Shown: piece by piece, positions 1-9,168 of the stretch
Numbering within the stretch: the stretch's first letter is position 1
Layout: each line of letters opens with the position of its first letter
NCBI RefSeq assembly: GCF_003611275.1
Contig: NZ_CP020694.1
Coordinates: forward strand, 1,054,001 to 1,118,000
Length of the DNA stretch: 64,000 nt
Source of the DNA: Sulfitobacter sp. D7
GTDB lineage: Bacteria; Pseudomonadota; Alphaproteobacteria; Rhodobacterales; Rhodobacteraceae
Direction: 5' to 3'
Notes under the pieces: generated by a model
The model's input: only the letters and a program-made list of their open reading frames with translations
Told to the model about the DNA's origin: nothing
The model's database searches: none
Made by a program: the position numbers and the translations under genes

Positions 1-1723
1 CATGGGCGGCTTCCGTCTGCGCGGCTTCGACGATTTCCGCGGGCGTCAGGCGGATGCCTTCATAGCTGATGTCCATGCCGCAATCGCGGGCGCGGACGGC
101 GATCTGTTCTGCCCCGTTCGAGTGCCCGTCGAGCCCCGGTTTGCCGACGAGGAATTTCAGCCTGCGGCCCAGTTTGTCACTAACCGCATCCACCGCGTCG
201 CGCAGGTCGTCCAGACCTTCGGTCTTGTTGGACTGGCCTGCGGAAACCCCTGTGGGGCCACGATATTCCCCGTGAACGGCACGCATCTGCGCGGCCCATT
301 CGCCGGTGGTGACGCCCGCCTTGGCGGCGGCGATGGAGGCGGGCATGATATTGTCGCCCGCGCTGGCGGCGGCACGTAGGTCGGCCAGTGCCTGTTTGAC
401 GGCGCCCTCGTCGCGCGCGCTGCGCCATGCGTCGAGCCGGGAGAGTTGGTCGGCTTCGGCACCGGGGTCTGATTGCATGATATCGCCCGCGCCGGTCATC
501 AGCGGCGAGGGCGCGCCTTGTTGCCATTTGTTCACACCGACAACGACTGTTTCGCCGCTTTCGATGCGGCGCAGCCGGTCGGCGTTGCTTTCGACCAAGC
601 GGCCCTTCATGTAATCGATCGCGGAAATCGCGCCGCCCATACCGTCGAGGTTTGCCAATTCAGCGCGTGCGCCTTCTTTGAGCAATTCGACCTTGGCATC
701 GACCGCCGGATTGCCGTCGAAAAGATCGTCGAATTCCAGAAGGTCGGTTTCATGGGCCATGATCTGCTGCATCCGCATCGACCATTGCTGGTCCCACGGG
801 CGGGGCAGGCCGAGCGCTTCGTTCCACGCGGGCAATTGCACAGCACGGGCGCGGGCCTTTTTCGACAGGGTCACGGCGAGCATTTCAATGAGGATACGGT
901 AGACGTTATTCTCGGGCTGTTGTTCGGTCAGACCCAGTGAATTGACCTGAACCCCATAGCGGAAACGACGGAATTTGGGGTCTTCGACCCCATAGCGGTC
1001 GCGGCAAATCTCGTCCCAAAGGTCTACAAATGCGCGCATTTTGCACATCTCGGTGACGAAACGGATGCCCGCGTTCACGAAGAATGAGATGCGGCCCACC
1101 AATTTCGGAAAATCCTCTGCCGGGACGCGCGGTTTCAGCGCGTCGAGCACGGCGGTGGCAGTGGCAAGTGCAAAGGCCAATTCCTGTTCCGGCGTCGCAC
1201 CTGCTTCTTGCAGGTGGTAGGAACAGACGTTCATCGGGTTCCATTTCGGCACGTTGGTATAGCAGTATTCAGCCACATCCGCGATCATCTTGAGTGAGGG
1301 CGCGGGCGGGCAGATATAGGTGCCGCGGCTGAGGTATTCCTTGATCAGATCGTTTTGCACCGTGCCTTGCAGGGCGGAAATATCCGCGCCCTGTTCTTCG
1401 GCCACGGCGATATAGAGCGACAGCAGCCAAGGAGCCGTCGCGTTGATCGTCATGGAGGTGTTCATTTGTTCAAGGGGGATGCCATCGAAAAGCGCGCGCA
1501 TGTCACCGAGGTGGTTCACCGGCACGCCGACCTTGCCAACCTCGCCACGGCTGAGCACATGGTCGCTGTCATAGCCGGTCTGGGTGGGCAGGTCGAAAGC
1601 CACCGAAAGCCCGGTTTGCCCGCGCTCCAAGTTTGACCGGTAGAGCGCGTTGGACGCGGCGGCGGTGGAATGGCCCGCATAGGTGCGAATGAGCCAGGGA
1701 CGGTCTTTCTGCGGTTGGGTCAT
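1..1723 (-). CDS. ecm: ethylmalonyl-CoA mutase (B12-dependent), 3' end outside window
   Basis: Read on the minus strand from the ATG at 1721-1723, the frame stays open for 574 codons to the window edge and is not closed. It begins MTQPQKDRPWLIRTYAGHST and follows the methylmalonyl-CoA mutase large-subunit fold, with the substrate-barrel segment FDLPTQTGYDSDH near residue 43. The C-terminal cobalamin-binding signature DGHSNG starts at Asp532, with the B12 ligand His534. A catalytic and a B12 domain in one chain, together with ccr 1.7 kb away, fit ethylmalonyl-CoA mutase of the ethylmalonyl-CoA pathway (ethylmalonyl-CoA to methylsuccinyl-CoA) better than classical methylmalonyl-CoA mutase. The gene is divergent from the acyltransferase at 1888. 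Distinguishing Ecm from Mcm by residues was not possible here. Confidence 0.9.
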   Translation of the reverse strand, partial: MTQPQKDRPWLIRTYAGHSTAAASNALYRSNLERGQTGLSVAFDLPTQTGYDSDHVLSRGEVGKVGVPVNHLGDMRALFDGIPLEQMNTSMTINATAPWLLSLYIAVAEEQGADISALQGTVQNDLIKEYLSRGTYICPPAPSLKMIADVAEYCYTNVPKWNPMNVCSYHLQEAGATPEQELAFALATATAVLDALKPRVPAEDFPKLVGRISFFVNAGIRFVTEMCKMRAFVDLWDEICRDRYGVEDPKFRRFRYGVQVNSLGLTEQQPENNVYRILIEMLAVTLSKKARARAVQLPAWNEALGLPRPWDQQWSMRMQQIMAHETDLLEFDDLFDGNPAVDAKVELLKEGARAELANLDGMGGAISAIDYMKGRLVESNADRLRRIESGETVVVGVNKWQQGAPSPLMTGAGDIMQSDPGAEADQLSRLDAWRSARDEGAVKQALADLRAAASAGDNIMPASIAAAKAGVTTGEWAAQMRAVHGEYRGPTGVSAGQSNKTEGLDDLRDAVDAVSDKLGRRLKFLVGKPGLDGHSNGAEQIAVRARDCGMDISYEGIRLTPAEIVEAAQTEAAH

Positions 1724-1887
1724 CTTGGCCTCTTGAATCTGGTGGCAATAAAGTTGCGTCATGACGTTGATAGGGGAAATAATATGCCTCTGTCAATTCG
1801 CTGCGTTGCGGCATCGCGCGCGCCCGGCCAGTGGGCAGAAAACAGATAATTATTGTCCTCTCGCCTGCGCGCTGTAAGGGTTAAGCC

Positions 1888-3285
1888 ATGACGCAGACTG
1901 TGCAATTGCCCCTTTGGCTGTTCATCCTCATCGTGGTTTTCGCAGCCGTCACGGCGCTGAGCCATTTTCTGCTGCCTTCGGTGCGTTGGTTCTTTCGCCG
2001 ACGGCTGGAACGGGCAGTGGAGCGGCTGAACAAGCGGCTGACCCGGCCCATTGAGCCCTTCAAGCTGGCCCGGCGGCATGACATGATTCAGCGCCTCATC
2101 TATGATCCGGAGGTCAGCCAAGAGATCGTAAACTACGCCCGCAGCAATGGCGTGCCCGAGAACGTCGCCTTTCAAAAGGCCCGCGAATATGCGCGCGAGA
2201 TCGTGCCGCGGTTTTCCGCCTTTGCCTATTTCAGCTTTGGCATCCGGCTGGCGCGGTTGTTGACCAACACGGTCTACCGGGTCGAGACGGCCGTGACCAA
2301 CGAGTCGACATTCGCCGCGCTGCCGCGTGATGCCACGGTGGTTTTCATCATGAACCACCGGTCGAACATGGATTACATGCTGGTGACCTACCTCGCCGCG
2401 CGGTCTTCGGCGCTGAGCTATGCGGTGGGAGAATGGGCGCGGGTCTGGCCGCTGAGCACGCTGATCCGTTCCATGGGCGCTTACTTTATCCGGCGCCGTT
2501 CGCGCGGGGCGCTCTATCGCAAGGTCTTGGCGCGCTACGTGCAGATGGCGACGACGGGCGGGGTGACGCAGGCGTTCTATCCTGAGGGGGGGCTGAGCCT
2601 CACCGGGGCTTTGCAGCCGCCAAAGGTGGGCTTGCTGTCTTATGTGGTGGAGGGGTTCGACCCCGAAGGGGAGCGTGACATCATCTTTGTGCCCGTGGCG
2701 ATTAACTATGACCGGATCCTAGAAGATCGCGTGTTGATCGCCGCCGGAGAGCGCGGCGACCGGCGTTTTGGCGCGCGGATCACGGTGGTGGTGGGCTTTG
2801 TGCTGCGCAAGATTTGGCGGCGGATGCGCGGGCGGGACACGCGCTTTGGCACGGCGGCGGTAACCTTTGGTGATCCGCTTTCTCTGCGCCGCACGGGGGC
2901 GGATGTGCCGGTCTCGGATCTGTCGGAGATGCTGATGGACCGGATCGCGCAGGCCATGCCTGTGTTAACCGTACCGCTGATTGCGCGGGTGATGCTGCAG
3001 GCGAAAGGGCCATTGAGCGAGGCGGAATTGCTGGCGAAAGTGGCCGCCACGCTTGAACAGATGCCGCTGCGCAACCGCGTGCCCAAGCCCGACGTTCTGC
3101 CGGACCGCGTCGCCCGCGCCACGGCCCGCCTTAAGAAACGTGGCGTCATTTCCGAAGACGCGCAGGGGCTGCAAATCGCGGCAGGGCAGGAACCTGTTTT
3201 GGCCTTCTATGCGAATTCCATTGCGCATTTCCCCAGTGAGGATGCTGCACCTGCGGCAGAAATTGCTGCGTCTGCTGGGTCATAA
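1888..3285 (+). CDS. PlsB-like glycerophosphate/lysophosphatidate acyltransferase
   Basis: 465 aa, ATG at 1888. A hydrophobic segment at residues 8-24 probably anchors it in the inner membrane. The acyltransferase motifs appear in order: NHRSNMDY (His157, Asp162, catalytic HX4D), GAYFIRRR near 197, FYPEGGLSLTG at 230-240 and VPVAINYD near 272. These match the glycerol-3-phosphate (PlsB-type) acyltransferase superfamily, so the likely reaction is acyl transfer to a glycerophosphate in phospholipid synthesis. It is shorter than E. coli PlsB (about 800 aa). It lies between two ethylmalonyl-CoA pathway genes without an obvious functional link. Whether the acceptor is glycerol-3-phosphate or the 1-acyl form cannot be told. 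Confidence 0.85.
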   Translation: MTQTVQLPLWLFILIVVFAAVTALSHFLLPSVRWFFRRRLERAVERLNKRLTRPIEPFKLARRHDMIQRLIYDPEVSQEIVNYARSNGVPENVAFQKAREYAREIVPRFSAFAYFSFGIRLARLLTNTVYRVETAVTNESTFAALPRDATVVFIMNHRSNMDYMLVTYLAARSSALSYAVGEWARVWPLSTLIRSMGAYFIRRRSRGALYRKVLARYVQMATTGGVTQAFYPEGGLSLTGALQPPKVGLLSYVVEGFDPEGERDIIFVPVAINYDRILEDRVLIAAGERGDRRFGARITVVVGFVLRKIWRRMRGRDTRFGTAAVTFGDPLSLRRTGADVPVSDLSEMLMDRIAQAMPVLTVPLIARVMLQAKGPLSEAELLAKVAATLEQMPLRNRVPKPDVLPDRVARATARLKKRGVISEDAQGLQIAAGQEPVLAFYANSIAHFPSEDAAPAAEIAASAGS

Positions 3286-3410
3286 AATTACAAAAGTGGA
3301 CGTGTGGGGGTTGCAATGTTGCGCGGTGGGTCATATCCCAAAGGGGAGCCGCCGCGATTCTGCAGTGCGGCACAGACCTTGTAGATACCGATCACCGGCA
3401 GGAGGCCCAC

Positions 3411-4691
3411 ATGGCACTGGATACGAAACACGCCGACTATGACGCCCCGCAAAAAGACCTGTATGAAGTGGGTGAAATGCCCCCGATGGGTCATGTCCCG
3501 AAACAGATGTATGCTTGGGCCATTCGCCGCGAGCGGCACGGCGACCCGGATAGCGCAATGCTGCAGGAAGTCGTCGATGTGCCCCAGCTCGACAGTCAGG
3601 ACGTGCTGGTCTTGGTCATGGCGGCGGGCATCAACTACAACGGTGTCTGGGCCGCGCGCGGCGTGCCGATCAGCCCCTTTGACGGCCATGGTGAGCCCTA
3701 TCACATCGCAGGTTCCGACGCCTCTGGCATCGTCTGGGCGGTGGGCGACAAGGTGACCCGCTGGAAAGTCGGCGACGAGGTGGTGATCCACTGCAACCAA
3801 GACGATGGCGACGATGAGGAATGCAACGGCGGCGACCCGATGTATTCGTCCAGCCAGCGCATCTGGGGCTATGAGACGCCCGATGGGTCGTTCTCTCAGT
3901 TCACCCGCGTGCAGAGCCAGCAGCTTATGCCGCGCCCCAAGCACCTGACATGGGAAGAAAGTGCCTGTTACACGCTGACGCTGGCCACCGCCTACCGGAT
4001 GCTTTTCGGTCACGAGCCGCATGACCTGAAGCCCGGCCAGAACGTGCTGGTCTGGGGTGCGTCGGGCGGCCTTGGCTCCTATGCGATCCAGCTCATCAAC
4101 ACCGCAGGCGCCAATGCGATCGGCGTGATCTCGGACGAGAGCAAGCGGCAGTTCGTGATGGACCTGGGCGCCAAGGGCGTGTTGAACCGCAAGGATTTCA
4201 ACTGCTGGGGCCAGCTGCCCACGGTGAACACGCCGGAATATAACGAGTGGTTCAAAGAGGCCCGCAAGTTCGGCAAGGCGATCTGGGACATCACCGGCAA
4301 AGGCGTGAACGTCGATATGGTGTTCGAACACCCCGGCGAGGCGACTTTCCCAGTTTCGACCTTCGTGGTCAAAAAGGGCGGCATGGTGGTGATCTGTGCC
4401 GGGACGAGCGGCTTTAACCTGACCTTCGATGTGCGCTATATGTGGATGCACCAGAAGCGTTTGCAGGGCAGCCACTTTGCCCATCTGAAACAGGCGAGCG
4501 CGGCGAATAAGTTGATGATGGAACGCCGTCTTGATCCCTGCATGTCCGAAGTCTTTAGCTGGGCCGATTTGCCCGAGGCGCATATGAAGATGATGCGCAA
4601 TGAGCATAAGCCGGGCAATATGTCGGTGCTGGTGCAGGCCCCCACGACCGGACTGCGCACACTCGAAGACACGGTGATGGCGCGCGACTGA
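3411..4691 (+). CDS. ccr: crotonyl-CoA carboxylase/reductase
   Basis: 426 aa with a strong ribosome binding site (GGCAGGAGG) just before the ATG at 3411. It is a zinc-less medium-chain dehydrogenase/reductase: a GroES-like N-terminal part, the NADPH-binding GASGGLGS motif at residues 216-223, and the GINYNGVWAARG segment at 73-84, whose Asn77 corresponds to the CO2-pocket asparagine of characterised Ccr enzymes. It carries out NADPH-dependent reductive carboxylation of crotonyl-CoA to (2S)-ethylmalonyl-CoA, the defining step of the ethylmalonyl-CoA pathway. Full length and intact, followed by a strong terminator. Proximity to ecm supports the call. Confidence 0.96.
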   Translation: MALDTKHADYDAPQKDLYEVGEMPPMGHVPKQMYAWAIRRERHGDPDSAMLQEVVDVPQLDSQDVLVLVMAAGINYNGVWAARGVPISPFDGHGEPYHIAGSDASGIVWAVGDKVTRWKVGDEVVIHCNQDDGDDEECNGGDPMYSSSQRIWGYETPDGSFSQFTRVQSQQLMPRPKHLTWEESACYTLTLATAYRMLFGHEPHDLKPGQNVLVWGASGGLGSYAIQLINTAGANAIGVISDESKRQFVMDLGAKGVLNRKDFNCWGQLPTVNTPEYNEWFKEARKFGKAIWDITGKGVNVDMVFEHPGEATFPVSTFVVKKGGMVVICAGTSGFNLTFDVRYMWMHQKRLQGSHFAHLKQASAANKLMMERRLDPCMSEVFSWADLPEAHMKMMRNEHKPGNMSVLVQAPTTGLRTLEDTVMARD

Positions 4692-4718
4692 GCGATACCG
4701 ATAGTCTGAGACAAGATC

Positions 4719-4750
4719 CCCCCCGTGGCCCCGGCCGCGGGGGTTTTTCG
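4719..4750 (+). terminator. rho-independent terminator of ccr
   Basis: A ten-pair stem, CCCCCGTGGC against GCCGCGGGGG with one G-T wobble and a short CCCG loop, is followed directly by TTTTT. It begins 28 bp after the ccr stop. Confidence 0.85.
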
Positions 4751-4886
4751 TTTGTCCGCAACCAGAACAAAGACTTACCGCAGCCAACCCCGCCATTTCT
4801 GGGGGGACGAAAAGCGCGGATGGTGCGAAATCGTGCACATGCTATGGTTGTATTAATCTGCCATTAACCAAAGCTGGGCGACCCTC

Positions 4887-5093
4887 ATGCAAGATGATTG
4901 GATATTGGACGTATTGGCCGATCTCAGGGCTTTTGCCATGGCGAACCAACTGCCGCGCACGGCGGAACAGTTGGACGACGCGGCGCTTATCGCTCTGGCC
5001 GAGATGTCCTTGCAACGCGAAAGGGCCATAGGCCGGACGCATGAGGATAGAGCCGCATCTGGAACGCATTTGGGAAAGGCTGGCACAGGCTGA
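4887..5093 (+). CDS. small protein upstream of and overlapping a LuxR solo
   Basis: 68 aa, ATG at 4887. The first 45 residues are acidic and helical (DDWILDVLADLRAFAMANQL...AEQLDDAALIALAEM), and the last 20 read as a low-complexity tail. Its 3' end overlaps the start of the luxR gene by 53 bp in another frame, so the two are probably translationally coupled. From memory, short genes of this kind precede LuxR regulators in other Rhodobacteraceae. No function is assigned. Start and reality are supported by codon use typical of the region and by position, not by a domain. Confidence 0.65.
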   Translation: MQDDWILDVLADLRAFAMANQLPRTAEQLDDAALIALAEMSLQRERAIGRTHEDRAASGTHLGKAGTG

Positions 5094-5760
5094 CGGCCAG
5101 CCCGAACTTGGCCAAGCCTGCGAAGACCTGCGCGATCACTACGGCATTTTGCATGTGGTCTATCACTGGGTCGACACGGCGGGCGTGCAATATGGCTGCG
5201 GCACCTACGGGCCGCTCTGGTCCGAGCGCTATCAGGCGCACAACTACCTCCGCATCGATCCGGTTGTCGCGGGCTGCTATCGCCGGTTTGAACCGGTGGA
5301 CTGGAAAGACCTCGATTGGTCCTCTCGCGCGGCGCGGCAGTTCCACCGGGATGCCTTGGACCACGGGGTCGGCAATCAGGGTTTCTCGGTCCCGATCCGG
5401 GGGCCGCATGGGCAATTTGCGCTGTTTACCACGAACCATAGTTGCACAGATGGGGTCTGGGCCGCCTTCACCGCGCGGCACCGGCGCGATCTGATCTGGG
5501 CGGCGCATTGTTTCAACGAGAAGGCATTGGCACTGGCCCCGGACCGTGCGCCCTGCGCAGTGCAGGCGCTGTCCCCCCGTGAGGTCGATGCGATGACGCT
5601 GTTGGCGGTGGGCTATAGCCGCGCGCAGGTGGCCGACCGGTTGTCGATCTCGGAACACACGCTGCGGGCCTATGTGGAAAGCGCGCGGTTCAAACTGGGC
5701 GCATCGAACACGACCCATGCCGTCGCACGCGCGCTCAGCCGGGGGCTGATCGTCGTCTGA
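5041..5760 (+). CDS. LuxR-family regulator with autoinducer-binding domain (LuxR solo)
   Basis: 239 aa. The N-terminal part matches the autoinducer-binding domain: YQAHNYLRIDPVV near residues 62-74, with the conserved Tyr and the Asp-Pro pair, then PVDWKDLDW and the glycine in GNQGFSVPIRG. The C-terminal part is a LuxR/GerE helix-turn-helix (LSPREVDAMTLLAVGYSRAQVADRLSISEHTLRAYVESARFKLG, about 178-221). It probably binds an N-acyl-homoserine lactone or related ligand. No luxI synthase lies in the window, so here it is a solo. It overlaps the 68-aa gene upstream. The partner signal and target genes are unknown. Confidence 0.85.
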   Translation: MRIEPHLERIWERLAQADGQPELGQACEDLRDHYGILHVVYHWVDTAGVQYGCGTYGPLWSERYQAHNYLRIDPVVAGCYRRFEPVDWKDLDWSSRAARQFHRDALDHGVGNQGFSVPIRGPHGQFALFTTNHSCTDGVWAAFTARHRRDLIWAAHCFNEKALALAPDRAPCAVQALSPREVDAMTLLAVGYSRAQVADRLSISEHTLRAYVESARFKLGASNTTHAVARALSRGLIVV

Positions 5761-5840
5761 GGTGGATAATTCGCGTGAATCGCGGGCGGGCAGGGCAAAG
5801 CGATCTGGCCCCCGGCGCGGGGCTCAATTAGGGTCGCCCA

Positions 5841-7379
5841 ATGACATCTACCGCGCTCACCTACTCCGAAGACCAAGCCGCTGCCCATGACAAGGTGGCC
5901 GAGATGCTGCGCTCTGCGGGCATTGATCTGGACGATTCATTGCTGATGCCGCCTGCGGGCGGGCCGGATCAGGTGATGGCGGTGACCGGCAAGGCCGGAT
6001 CGGGCAAAACGCTGCTGCTGGCCGAGCTTTATCGTGCCTTGGAAGCGGCGGGTGTCGATATCGTCTCCGGCGATTACGAATCGCGCAAGAAACGCGAGAA
6101 ACGCACGCTGGCGATCCTTGCGCCGACCAATAAAGCGGCCAGCGTTTTGCGTCTGCGCGGCGTGCCCGCGACGACGATCCACCGTATTCTTTACACGCCG
6201 GTTTACCACCCTGAATACGAGCGCATCGCGGAATGGCTGACCGGGAACGGCGAAAAGCCGGACATCGAAGGACTAAGCGAAGTCGCGCTCGACCGGGCAG
6301 CGGCGTTTTTCGCGAACAACAAATCCGTGCCCGGTGCGCTGGCGGCGGCAGGCTTGCGGGGCAGTGATTTCATCACCGGCTGGAAGCGGCGCGAAGACCC
6401 GCTGGATATCGGTTTTGTCGACGAAAGCTCGATGCTGGATGACAAACAGTTCGAGGACCTGAAAGAGATTTTCCCGACGCTGCTTCTGTTCGGCGATCCG
6501 GCGCAGTTGGCCCCGGTGGGGCAATCCGGCACGATGGTGTTTGAAAAACTGCCCGAAAAGCGGGTGTTGAACCTCAACCGTATCCACCGACAGCAAGCTG
6601 ACAATCCGATCCTTGATCTGGCCCATGCGCTGGCCGACCCGCAGCTGGAGTTTCATGACTTCGAGCGGATGATCGAAGACGCGGCACGCAAGGATGATCG
6701 CGTGGTTTGGGGCCAGCGGGTTGAGGTTGATCTGATGGCGCGCAGCCCCGTGCTGGTCTGGCGCAACGCCACGCGCATTCGGTTGATCAACGCCTTCCGC
6801 GCCGTGCATGGCGCCCCCGAAGATGCGCTGTTGGCAGGCGAGCCGCTGATCTGCGACGGGATCGAACTGCCGTTGAAGCACCGCAAGAAACGCCTCGACC
6901 TAGAAGCGCGCGGCCTGATCAAGGGCGCGCAGGTGGTCTATCTGGGCGAGGGGCGTAAGCCGGGGTTCAGCAGGTTGCACGTCATCGGTGCCGAAGACCC
7001 GCAGGTAAGTGCCGCGTCGATCGTGAAAATCGAAAAACCGGATGAGGAAGAGCCCTTTATTCCCTTCGCCGCGCGTATGGGGGCCACGTTTCTGCACGGC
7101 GCTGCTGTGACGATCCACAAGGCGCAGGGAAGCCAGTGGGAGAACGTGCAGGTCTTTGCGCCCGATCTTTATGCGGCCGCGCGGATGGGGCGCTCTGAGG
7201 CCGGGCAACCGCTGTGGAAACGGCTTGCCTATGTCGCCATCACCCGCGCGCAGGAGCGGTTGATTTGGGTGGTGCGCAACCGCCTAAGCAAACCATCCGG
7301 CCCGCTGCGCGTCGACGATCTGCGTGCCGCCCCGGCAGCCGCGCTGACGCTTGAGGCGACCGAGGATGGCGCGGCTTAG
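5841..7379 (+). CDS. ATP-dependent RecD-like (UvrD/PIF1-superfamily) helicase
   Basis: 512 aa, ATG at 5841. Walker A is GKAGSGKT at residues 50-57, followed by motif Ia TNKAASVLR, Walker B (FVDESSMLDD, near 192), the motif III segment LLFGDPAQLAPVG, and a UvrD_C_2-type end with the helicase motif VTIHKAQGSQWENV and VAITRAQERLIWV. The order is that of superfamily 1B helicases related to RecD. No RecB or RecC partner lies nearby, so the protein probably acts alone in DNA repair or recombination. Its stop overlaps the end of the convergent gene at 7376 by a few bases. Confidence 0.85.
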   Translation: MTSTALTYSEDQAAAHDKVAEMLRSAGIDLDDSLLMPPAGGPDQVMAVTGKAGSGKTLLLAELYRALEAAGVDIVSGDYESRKKREKRTLAILAPTNKAASVLRLRGVPATTIHRILYTPVYHPEYERIAEWLTGNGEKPDIEGLSEVALDRAAAFFANNKSVPGALAAAGLRGSDFITGWKRREDPLDIGFVDESSMLDDKQFEDLKEIFPTLLLFGDPAQLAPVGQSGTMVFEKLPEKRVLNLNRIHRQQADNPILDLAHALADPQLEFHDFERMIEDAARKDDRVVWGQRVEVDLMARSPVLVWRNATRIRLINAFRAVHGAPEDALLAGEPLICDGIELPLKHRKKRLDLEARGLIKGAQVVYLGEGRKPGFSRLHVIGAEDPQVSAASIVKIEKPDEEEPFIPFAARMGATFLHGAAVTIHKAQGSQWENVQVFAPDLYAAARMGRSEAGQPLWKRLAYVAITRAQERLIWVVRNRLSKPSGPLRVDDLRAAPAAALTLEATEDGAA

Positions 7380-8143
7380 CGGCGCAGCAACCCGAAGACG
7401 GCAGAGGCGCCCCAGCCCGCAGAAATGGCGATAAAGAGCGACAGCAGCCCGTAGATAAACGCCTGCTCATGGGCGAGGTTGAACAGCCACCGTTCCATCC
7501 CGACTTTGCGCACGTCGATCACCGTCTCATATTGCGCCACCACATCGCCGCCACGGGTCAGGAAAATCCGCGTGTCATAGGCGCCCTCGGTGAGCGAGGC
7601 AGGCAGGGCCACGGCGGCGCGAAAGAGGGTCTGTTCATCGACCTTCACGCCGTCTTCGATGACTTGGTAGAGGTTGGCATCCTTGCGCACGCGGATCAGC
7701 GCATCGGTGAACTGGGTCGGGTCCGCGATCTCCATCGGGGCGCCGACAGAGCGGATGGCGCGGGGGATGGAAATGCGGTGGCGCAGGTCTTCGATGCGTT
7801 TGAGCACTTCGGACAGCGGACCAGAGGTGACCACGGCATAGAAACTCGGCGCGCGGTCGACCTCAACTGCGTCGGTGTTGACCCAGATGCCAAAGCGCCG
7901 TTCCTTGCGCCGCACCATGATCGGGGTCGAGGGGCCAGAGACGGTGACGACCACCTCAAGCGGCGCGCCTTCGGGGATCGGGGTTTCACGTTTGACAGCG
8001 CCGTAGACGAGGATCTCAGACCCGTCGAAATTGGTGGTGATGGAGACTTCGGCTTGGCTGAGGCCCAGCACGATCTCCTCTTCCGCCGCGGCGGTGAGCG
8101 CGGTGAACATCAGGCCAGCGAATGCGAGAACTGCGCGGATCAT
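7376..8143 (-). CDS. TIGR02186-type periplasmic/membrane protein, partner of TauE-like exporter
   Basis: 255 aa. It has an N-terminal signal peptide (cleavage likely near AAAEEE, residue 20), a periplasmic beta-rich central part (LGLSQAEVSITTNFDGSEILVYGAVK and MVRRKERRFGIWVN) and one C-terminal membrane helix near residues 228-250. This matches the alphaproteobacterial family recognised as TIGR02186 (putative transmembrane protein). Its start overlaps the stop of the upstream TauE/SafE gene by four bases (ATGA-type), so the two are translationally coupled. A joint role in sulfur-oxyanion or organosulfonate export is inferred from this pairing only. Confidence 0.8.
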   Translation of the reverse strand: MIRAVLAFAGLMFTALTAAAEEEIVLGLSQAEVSITTNFDGSEILVYGAVKRETPIPEGAPLEVVVTVSGPSTPIMVRRKERRFGIWVNTDAVEVDRAPSFYAVVTSGPLSEVLKRIEDLRHRISIPRAIRSVGAPMEIADPTQFTDALIRVRKDANLYQVIEDGVKVDEQTLFRAAVALPASLTEGAYDTRIFLTRGGDVVAQYETVIDVRKVGMERWLFNLAHEQAFIYGLLSLFIAISAGWGASAVFGLLRR

Positions 8144-9054
8144 TCTGCCGCCACCGGGCTGAGGGAATAAAGCTCGGACGGTTCCAGCAGCAGATCAAGC
8201 GCCAGCTTGCCGCAGACCGCGAGGACCAGCACCGCCAGCAAGATGCGCAACTGTTCGGCCTGCATCCGCACGCCGATCCGTGTGCCAACCTGCGCGCCCA
8301 GCACCCCGCCGACCAGCAAGAGCACCGCCAGCACGATGTCGACCGTCTGGTTGGTGGTGGCGTGCAGCATGGTGGTGAAACCGGTCACGAAAATGATCTG
8401 CAACAGCGAGGTGCCGATCACCACTTTGGTGGGCATGCCAAGCAGGTAGATCATCGCGGGCACCATAATGAAGCCGCCACCGACGCCCATGATGGCCGAG
8501 AGCATCCCAACCGCCGCGCCGACAAGCACCGGGGGGATCACCGAGATATAAAGCCCCGATACCCGAAACCGCATTTTGATTGGCAGGCCGTGGACCCAGT
8601 AGTGTTTCTTGCGCTGCACGCGCCCGCCCTTGCGGGTGCGGCGGATCGCGCGGAGCGATTCAAAGAACATCAGCCCGCCGATGATGCCCAGAAAGATCAC
8701 GTAGCAAAGGGTCACCAGCAGATCGACCTGACCCAGCGATTTCAGGTAGTTAAAGATGAACATGCCGATGCCCGAGCCGACAAGACCCCCGGCCAGCAGG
8801 ACCCAGCCCATTCGGAAATCCACCGTGCGCCGTTTGAGATGCGCCAGCAGGGCCGAAAAAGACGACGCGACGATCTGGTTGGTCGAGGTGGCCACGGCCA
8901 CGGCAGGGGGGATGCCCACAAAGAACAAAAGCGGCGTGATCAGAAACCCGCCGCCGACGCCGAACATGCCCGACAGGATGCCCACAATGCCGCCCAATCC
9001 CAGAAGGAGAAAGGCGTTAACCGAAACTTCGGCGATGGGCAGGTAGATTTGCAT
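8140..9054 (-). CDS. TauE/SafE-family sulfite/organosulfur exporter
   Basis: 304 aa integral membrane protein with about eight hydrophobic segments. The family's duplicated glycine-rich motif appears twice: GIVGILSGMFGVGGGFLITP near residues 22-41 and GMLSAIMGVGGGFIMVP near 183-199. Such permeases export sulfite, sulfoacetate or related anions across the inner membrane. It is the first gene of a two-gene unit with the TIGR02186-type protein downstream. The substrate cannot be derived from sequence. Confidence 0.9.
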   Translation of the reverse strand: MQIYLPIAEVSVNAFLLLGLGGIVGILSGMFGVGGGFLITPLLFFVGIPPAVAVATSTNQIVASSFSALLAHLKRRTVDFRMGWVLLAGGLVGSGIGMFIFNYLKSLGQVDLLVTLCYVIFLGIIGGLMFFESLRAIRRTRKGGRVQRKKHYWVHGLPIKMRFRVSGLYISVIPPVLVGAAVGMLSAIMGVGGGFIMVPAMIYLLGMPTKVVIGTSLLQIIFVTGFTTMLHATTNQTVDIVLAVLLLVGGVLGAQVGTRIGVRMQAEQLRILLAVLVLAVCGKLALDLLLEPSELYSLSPVAAE

Positions 9055-9135
9055 GACGTTTCCTAGCCCCGAACGGCCGCGCTTTTCAACATAGCTTGCC
9101 GCGATGAGGCGACCACTGAGATAGGTTGCGCCGAT

Positions 9136-9159
9136 CCGGCCCTCGGGTGCAAGGGCCGG
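9136..9159 (-). terminator. hairpin downstream of the BMP-type ABC operon
   Basis: A perfect eight-pair stem CCGGCCCT/AGGGCCGG lies 10 bp beyond the stop of the last transporter gene. It lacks a clear T-run on the minus strand, so it may be a weak terminator or a 3' stabilising hairpin. Confidence 0.45.
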
Positions 9160-9168
9160 AGGGGGATG

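Noticed and set aside
3288..4838. 516-aa open frame opposite ccr
   Set aside because: Mirror of the high-GC coding strand of ccr; no motif, no ribosome site, histidine-rich composition typical of antisense frames.
8122..9066. 314-aa plus-strand frame rich in His, Asp and Arg
   Set aside because: Antisense shadow of the TauE/SafE gene, which has clear membrane motifs.
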